This document shows, piece after piece, positions 14,764 to 17,857 of a stretch of DNA of 17,857 bases. The stretch spans positions 1-17,857 of the forward strand of contig DAIOHK010000043.1 in NCBI GenBank assembly GCA_036744795.1. The letters run 5' to 3'. Position 1 is the stretch's first letter. Every line of letters begins with the position of its first letter. The DNA comes from UBA5486 sp036744795. Its GTDB lineage: Bacteria; Bacillota; UBA4882; UBA10575. A program made the translations under genes and the position numbers. The notes beneath the pieces are model-generated. The model was not told the DNA's origin. It ran no database searches and saw only the letters and a list, made by a program, of their open reading frames with translations.

Positions 14764-16053
14764 TTAATATAACCCGTTTTCTTTCAGAATATTGTTAGTT
14801 TCTTTAGCTGCATCATCTAAGACCTTTTTAATACCCTCTGGATTGTCAACCAAAGAAGGATCTCTAAACGCTTCTTCTAAACGCTCGCCAAACTTAGTCC
14901 AGACTTCATCAGCAGCACTAATTGGTGGATAAGTGGAATATTTATATCCTTCCGGACGCTCGTTTGCAACAGCGTAAGCTGGTTCTCTAGCAAAGACATC
15001 AGAGAAATCCATGTCGATTCGTGGTGCAGGCCAACCGATCTCTTCAAACATTTTCTTTATATACTTGTCATCATTGAAAAACATAATGAATTCCCAAGCA
15101 GTCTTCGAGTTCTTGCTACTCTTAGGGACAAATGCTGACTCGCTTGAATAAACCGTACCAGATTTTCCTTCAATTTTACCAGGAATTAGGGCTGTGCCGT
15201 AATTCAAATCCGGAGCATTCTCCTTAAAGTAAGGAATCGGCCAGAATTCACGAACAAACATAGCGGTATGCCCTAGAGCAAAGGCTTCACTATCCTGTTT
15301 GGTATCAAAACTATCTGCTTTATACTTGTGAATCAGATCAATATACAGTTTAAGAGTTTCTCTACCAGTTTCATCATTATACGCAGCCCGCCATTTTCCA
15401 TCAGAAGTTTGCTTCAAAATTTCTCCGCCAGCACTGGCTAAGAAAATCTGGAATTTTTCAGTCACTCCTGAACCGCCACCAAACTTCCGTAAAGAAATTC
15501 CGGTCCGAACTGGCTCACCATTCTTATCATAGGTTGTAAGCTTCTTGGAGTATTCTAGCAACTCATTCCAGTCCTTCGGAGGAGCATTCAAGCCAGCTTT
15601 AGCAAAAAGATCTTTATTCCAATACAGAATTCTAGCAATTCCGACCTGCGGAACACCATAAACTTTACCATCAAAGGTATTAAGTTTTAGCGTATTAGGA
15701 TCAAAAGATTTGCTAATAAACTTACTAACATTTCTTGGCGGTAAAGAAATATAACCACCTTCAATATATTGAGGAATAATATACTCAGAAGTAACAAAGA
15801 TATCCGGAGCATTACCAGCTGGAACAGATACAGCCAATTTCCGTTCAAACTCTCTTAAGGGAAAAGCCAAAACTTCAACTTTCTTCCCTGTTTTAGCTTC
15901 AAAATCTGCTGCTGCCTCTTGATAGACTGGGAGTAACTGTGACCAACCGATCCATACACTAATTTTCTCATTTTTCCGTGCTCTAACTACGCTTACCAAA
16001 CTGAAAGCCAAAATTAGAGTCAAAGCAACAACCAATAATCTTCTGTTACGCAT
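14764..16053 (-). CDS. Extracellular sugar-binding protein of ABC transporter
   Basis: This 429-residue family 1 solute-binding protein captures the sugar outside the membrane and delivers it to the two permeases encoded downstream. The N-terminus has a basic head (MRNRR), a hydrophobic core at about 6-23 and a possible signal peptidase I site after VRA at 25. There is no lipobox cysteine, unusual for a Gram-positive binding protein. The mature part shows the family pattern: an early WIGW, APDIFVTSEY, GKVYGVPQ, LYWNKDLFAKAGL and PPKDWNELL, and aromatic residues suited to stacking on sugars. ATG start with AAGGAGG upstream. A 219-bp leader holds inverted-repeat element 3 and a short upstream reading frame. 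Confidence 0.93.
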   Translation of the reverse strand: MRNRRLLVVALTLILAFSLVSVVRARKNEKISVWIGWSQLLPVYQEAAADFEAKTGKKVEVLAFPLREFERKLAVSVPAGNAPDIFVTSEYIIPQYIEGGYISLPPRNVSKFISKSFDPNTLKLNTFDGKVYGVPQVGIARILYWNKDLFAKAGLNAPPKDWNELLEYSKKLTTYDKNGEPVRTGISLRKFGGGSGVTEKFQIFLASAGGEILKQTSDGKWRAAYNDETGRETLKLYIDLIHKYKADSFDTKQDSEAFALGHTAMFVREFWPIPYFKENAPDLNYGTALIPGKIEGKSGTVYSSESAFVPKSSKNSKTAWEFIMFFNDDKYIKKMFEEIGWPAPRIDMDFSDVFAREPAYAVANERPEGYKYSTYPPISAADEVWTKFGERLEEAFRDPSLVDNPEGIKKVLDDAAKETNNILKENGLY

Positions 16054-16074
16054 TAAAAGTCCTCCTTTTATAAA

Positions 16075-16131
16075 CTAATTAGATTTAGTAAATATAACAT
16101 ACGATTTTCTCTTCTTTCCTTTGCTTTTCAC
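16075..16131 (-). other. Possible 18-codon upstream reading frame
   Basis: A GTG at 16131-16129, preceded by AAGGAGAGGGG, opens an 18-residue basic peptide (MKSKGKKRKSYVIFTKSN) ending in TAG at 16075, 21 bp before the binding-protein start. The ribosome binding site is good, but length and composition give no independent support. Could be a leader peptide or chance. Confidence 0.3.
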
Positions 16132-16150
16132 CCCCTCTCCTTAGTAGCTT

Positions 16151-16247
16151 TAAGGAATTGCATATTAAATTGATTTATTATTTAATAACAAAATATTGAT
16201 CGCTTCATTGATATCAAGGATAACTAAGGTGATTATGCAATTCGCTT
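16151..16247. repeat. Inverted-repeat element 3, binding-protein leader
   Basis: TAAGGAATTGCAT at 16151-16163 and the inverted ATGCAATTCGC near 16235-16245 are the same ends as elements 1 and 2, about 95 bp apart, with imperfect matches. The interior differs from the other copies and contains the palindrome TTGATATCAA and a repeated ATTGAT. It lies 98-190 bp before the binding-protein start. Confidence 0.6.
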
Positions 16248-16272
16248 TTTATAAAATAAATGGAGCACATGA

Positions 16273-17136
16273 TTAATTGCTGCGAATTAAATTTTTTAAA
16301 TGTTTCAAACTCTGCTTTGTACCATCCTTTAAACCCTGCATAAACTTTTCTCGAGTAAATACGCCAGCTTGTAGAAGTTCTTTTGGATCTCCCATACCTT
16401 CATACTCACAAAGCAGTGCTCCATTATACCCAACCGCATTAAGCTCTTCTATTACCCTTTTTAAATTAAGTTCTCCTTGACCTAAGGGTACAAATTGTAC
16501 CTCTTTAGGATTTGTAAAAACTAAATCTTTAAGATGAACATTAGCAACATAAGGTGCCACTTGTTTGAAATAGCGATGTGTTTCCTCCAGGCTATGACCG
16601 GCCCAACAAAAATTACCTGTGTCAAGAGTTAAACGCAGATGATCATCAGCTACGGCTTGAACAATTTTTACCAATGTAGGAGCATCATTAACCAAATGTC
16701 CATGGTTTTCTAAAGCAAGTATGACATTGTATTTCTTTGCCATTTTAACTGCACTTTTGAATCCACGAATAATATTTGTGACCATCTCTTCCTTAGTTAA
16801 ATCCGGACGAGGTTCACCGCTCATAACTCTAACGATGCCAACCTGTAAATCCGCAGCCAATTTACAATACCATTCCAGCCGCTCTACCTGCTTATTTAGT
16901 TCACTATCTGTAGCAAAGGTAAAATCATTGTAACCAGCAACTGAGGTTATAGATAATCCATAGCTTTTTATTTTTTTTAACAGCGCAGAACGCTCTGTAT
17001 CCAGATTCAAGGTCTCATTATGTGCACCTTTTACTGTACATAATTCTATCGTTTCTCCGCCGATTTCCTTAACAAATTTTAAAACCTCTGTAAAATCCAT
17101 GCAACTTAGACTTAAGCAAACTGCTCCGATTTTCAT
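16273..17136 (-). CDS. Sugar phosphate isomerase/epimerase (xylose isomerase-like TIM barrel)
   Basis: This 287-residue cytoplasmic TIM-barrel protein of the AP-endonuclease-2/xylose isomerase-like family interconverts keto or epimeric sugars using a divalent metal. The four metal ligands appear in order: Glu143 in LALENHG, Asp172 in LTLDTGNF, His201 in VHLKD and Glu244 in CEYEG, with the family segment PLGQGELN at 217-224. ATG start with AGGGGG upstream, 70 bp after the NagA-like gene. Within the cluster it may epimerise or isomerise the imported sugar; the specific reaction is not evident. Confidence 0.9.
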   Translation of the reverse strand: MKIGAVCLSLSCMDFTEVLKFVKEIGGETIELCTVKGAHNETLNLDTERSALLKKIKSYGLSITSVAGYNDFTFATDSELNKQVERLEWYCKLAADLQVGIVRVMSGEPRPDLTKEEMVTNIIRGFKSAVKMAKKYNVILALENHGHLVNDAPTLVKIVQAVADDHLRLTLDTGNFCWAGHSLEETHRYFKQVAPYVANVHLKDLVFTNPKEVQFVPLGQGELNLKRVIEELNAVGYNGALLCEYEGMGDPKELLQAGVFTREKFMQGLKDGTKQSLKHLKNLIRSN

Positions 17137-17206
17137 TGGTATCCCCCTAACCTCGCCAATTAACGTACTTTCAAATTTCCATCATTCAGGTTATCTTTTT
17201 TAGCCT

Positions 17207-17857
17207 CTACTTTTTATATACGATTTCTCCGTCAACCATGGTCATTAAAATATTGAGTTCTTCATTAAAGACTGCTAAATCAGCCTTCATCCCTTTAGCT
17301 ATTAACCCAATTTTGTGGTCTAGATTTTGCATACGAGCCGGGTTTATCGTAGCCATACGCACAGCTTCGAGCATATTTAATCCAACAAGTTTGACCATAT
17401 TCCTGATCATTTGATTCATTGTAGCCACACTACTAGCAAATGCGCTCCGGTTTGAAAGCTTAGCCACATAATTCTCTTTTTGAGTTTCAACTTCAAAAAT
17501 TTCTGGAATATCATCTTCAACTATTACTTCCAGTCCGCCAAGGTTATAGTTCCCCGGTCCCAAACCTGCCGCTGACATAGCGTCGGTTACCAAACAAACC
17601 CGGTTTAGCCCTTTACTTTTTAAAACCAATCTAATTAGGCTAGGAGGCAAATGATGACCATCGGCAATAATTTCTGTAGTTAATTCATCTAACAACAAAA
17701 CTGATTCCAAAACACCAGTAACTCGATAAGCTTCTACCCTCTGTACACTGGACATCCCTGAAAAGATATGCGTTGCATGAGTATATCCGTTTTCTATAGC
17801 AGCCAAAACTTCTTGGTAAACAGCGTTAGAATGCGCAATCGACGCAATTATCCCTCT
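17207..17857 (-). CDS. nagA: N-acetylglucosamine-6-phosphate deacetylase-like, C-terminal part
   Basis: The frame is open to the window edge, giving the last 216 residues of a NagA-family amidohydrolase that removes acetate from an N-acetyl amino-sugar phosphate. Visible are the metal-site His in IAHSNA and in THATHIF, the IADGHHLPP segment, the catalytic Asp in VTDAMSAAG, and the C-terminal AVRMATINPAR, GLIAKGMKADLAVF and GEIVYKK. Compared with E. coli NagA, the substrate segments NAM and REPG are replaced by SGM and a YRVTG-containing stretch, and LAGS by FASS, so this is a divergent branch. The apparent internal TTG start at 17806 is not the real start. It is the first visible gene of the amino-sugar cluster. 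Confidence 0.93.
   Translation of the reverse strand, partial: RGIIASIAHSNAVYQEVLAAIENGYTHATHIFSGMSSVQRVEAYRVTGVLESVLLLDELTTEIIADGHHLPPSLIRLVLKSKGLNRVCLVTDAMSAAGLGPGNYNLGGLEVIVEDDIPEIFEVETQKENYVAKLSNRSAFASSVATMNQMIRNMVKLVGLNMLEAVRMATINPARMQNLDHKIGLIAKGMKADLAVFNEELNILMTMVDGEIVYKK

Noticed and set aside
16190..16215. Possible CcpA cre site in the binding-protein leader (TGAAGCGATCA on the minus strand)
   Set aside because: It is three bases shorter than the 14-bp cre pattern and lacks correct spacing.
17207..17806. Complete 199-residue protein starting at TTG 17806
   Set aside because: The frame and the NagA homology (IAHSNA) continue to the window edge, so the gene is truncated by the window, not short.

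Overview
The window looks like part of the chromosome of an anaerobic, motile member of the Bacillota (Clostridia or Limnochordia-like). Supporting signs are low-to-moderate GC, strong AGGAGG-type ribosome binding sites, several TTG starts, a sigma-D/sigma-28-like promoter in front of a chemoreceptor, and Firmicute-style carbohydrate ABC transport and ROK regulation. The solute-binding protein has a signal peptide but no lipobox cysteine, which weakly suggests a lineage with an outer membrane or a non-lipoprotein anchoring mode. The genus cannot be fixed from the sequence.

Left part (1-6.5 kb): a two-gene minus-strand operon encodes a short hydantoinase/oxoprolinase-type ASKHA protein followed 15 bp later by a class II histone-deacetylase-fold amidohydrolase with a cysteine-rich C-terminal tail. 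Divergent to it is pcm (protein-L-isoaspartate methyltransferase), which converges on a 66-residue unknown protein. A 323-bp gap follows, holding a strong ribosome binding site with tiny reading frames on the minus strand and a sigma-D-like promoter on the plus strand. Next is a methyl-accepting chemotaxis protein broken by a single missing base in its most conserved hairpin-tip segment. A strong bidirectional terminator closes this part.

Right part (6.5-17.9 kb): a long minus-strand amino-sugar cluster. In transcription order it contains a NagA-like deacetylase (cut by the window edge), a sugar phosphate isomerase/epimerase, an ABC solute-binding protein, two ABC permeases, a DegT/DnrJ/EryC1 aminotransferase, a Gfo/Idh/MocA dehydrogenase, a ceramidase-family hydrolase without a signal peptide, a NagB-like deaminase and a ROK-type repressor. 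There is no ATPase gene, so the transporter probably borrows one encoded elsewhere. The likely logic is uptake of an N-acylated amino sugar or its oligomer, oxidation/transamination/isomerisation in the cytoplasm, deacylation and deamination to a fructose-6-phosphate-type intermediate, with the ROK protein sensing an intermediate. Substrate identity is inference.

The most unusual non-coding signal is a family of short inverted repeats ending in GGAATTGCATAATTA. They lie in three intergenic gaps of this cluster (about 7.9, 9.0 and 16.2 kb) and nowhere else I could see. A longer 42-bp block is shared between the leaders of the ROK gene and nagB. Together with a terminator after the ceramidase gene, this suggests several separately started, co-regulated transcripts. 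No RNA genes, CRISPR arrays, insertion sequences or prophage genes were seen.
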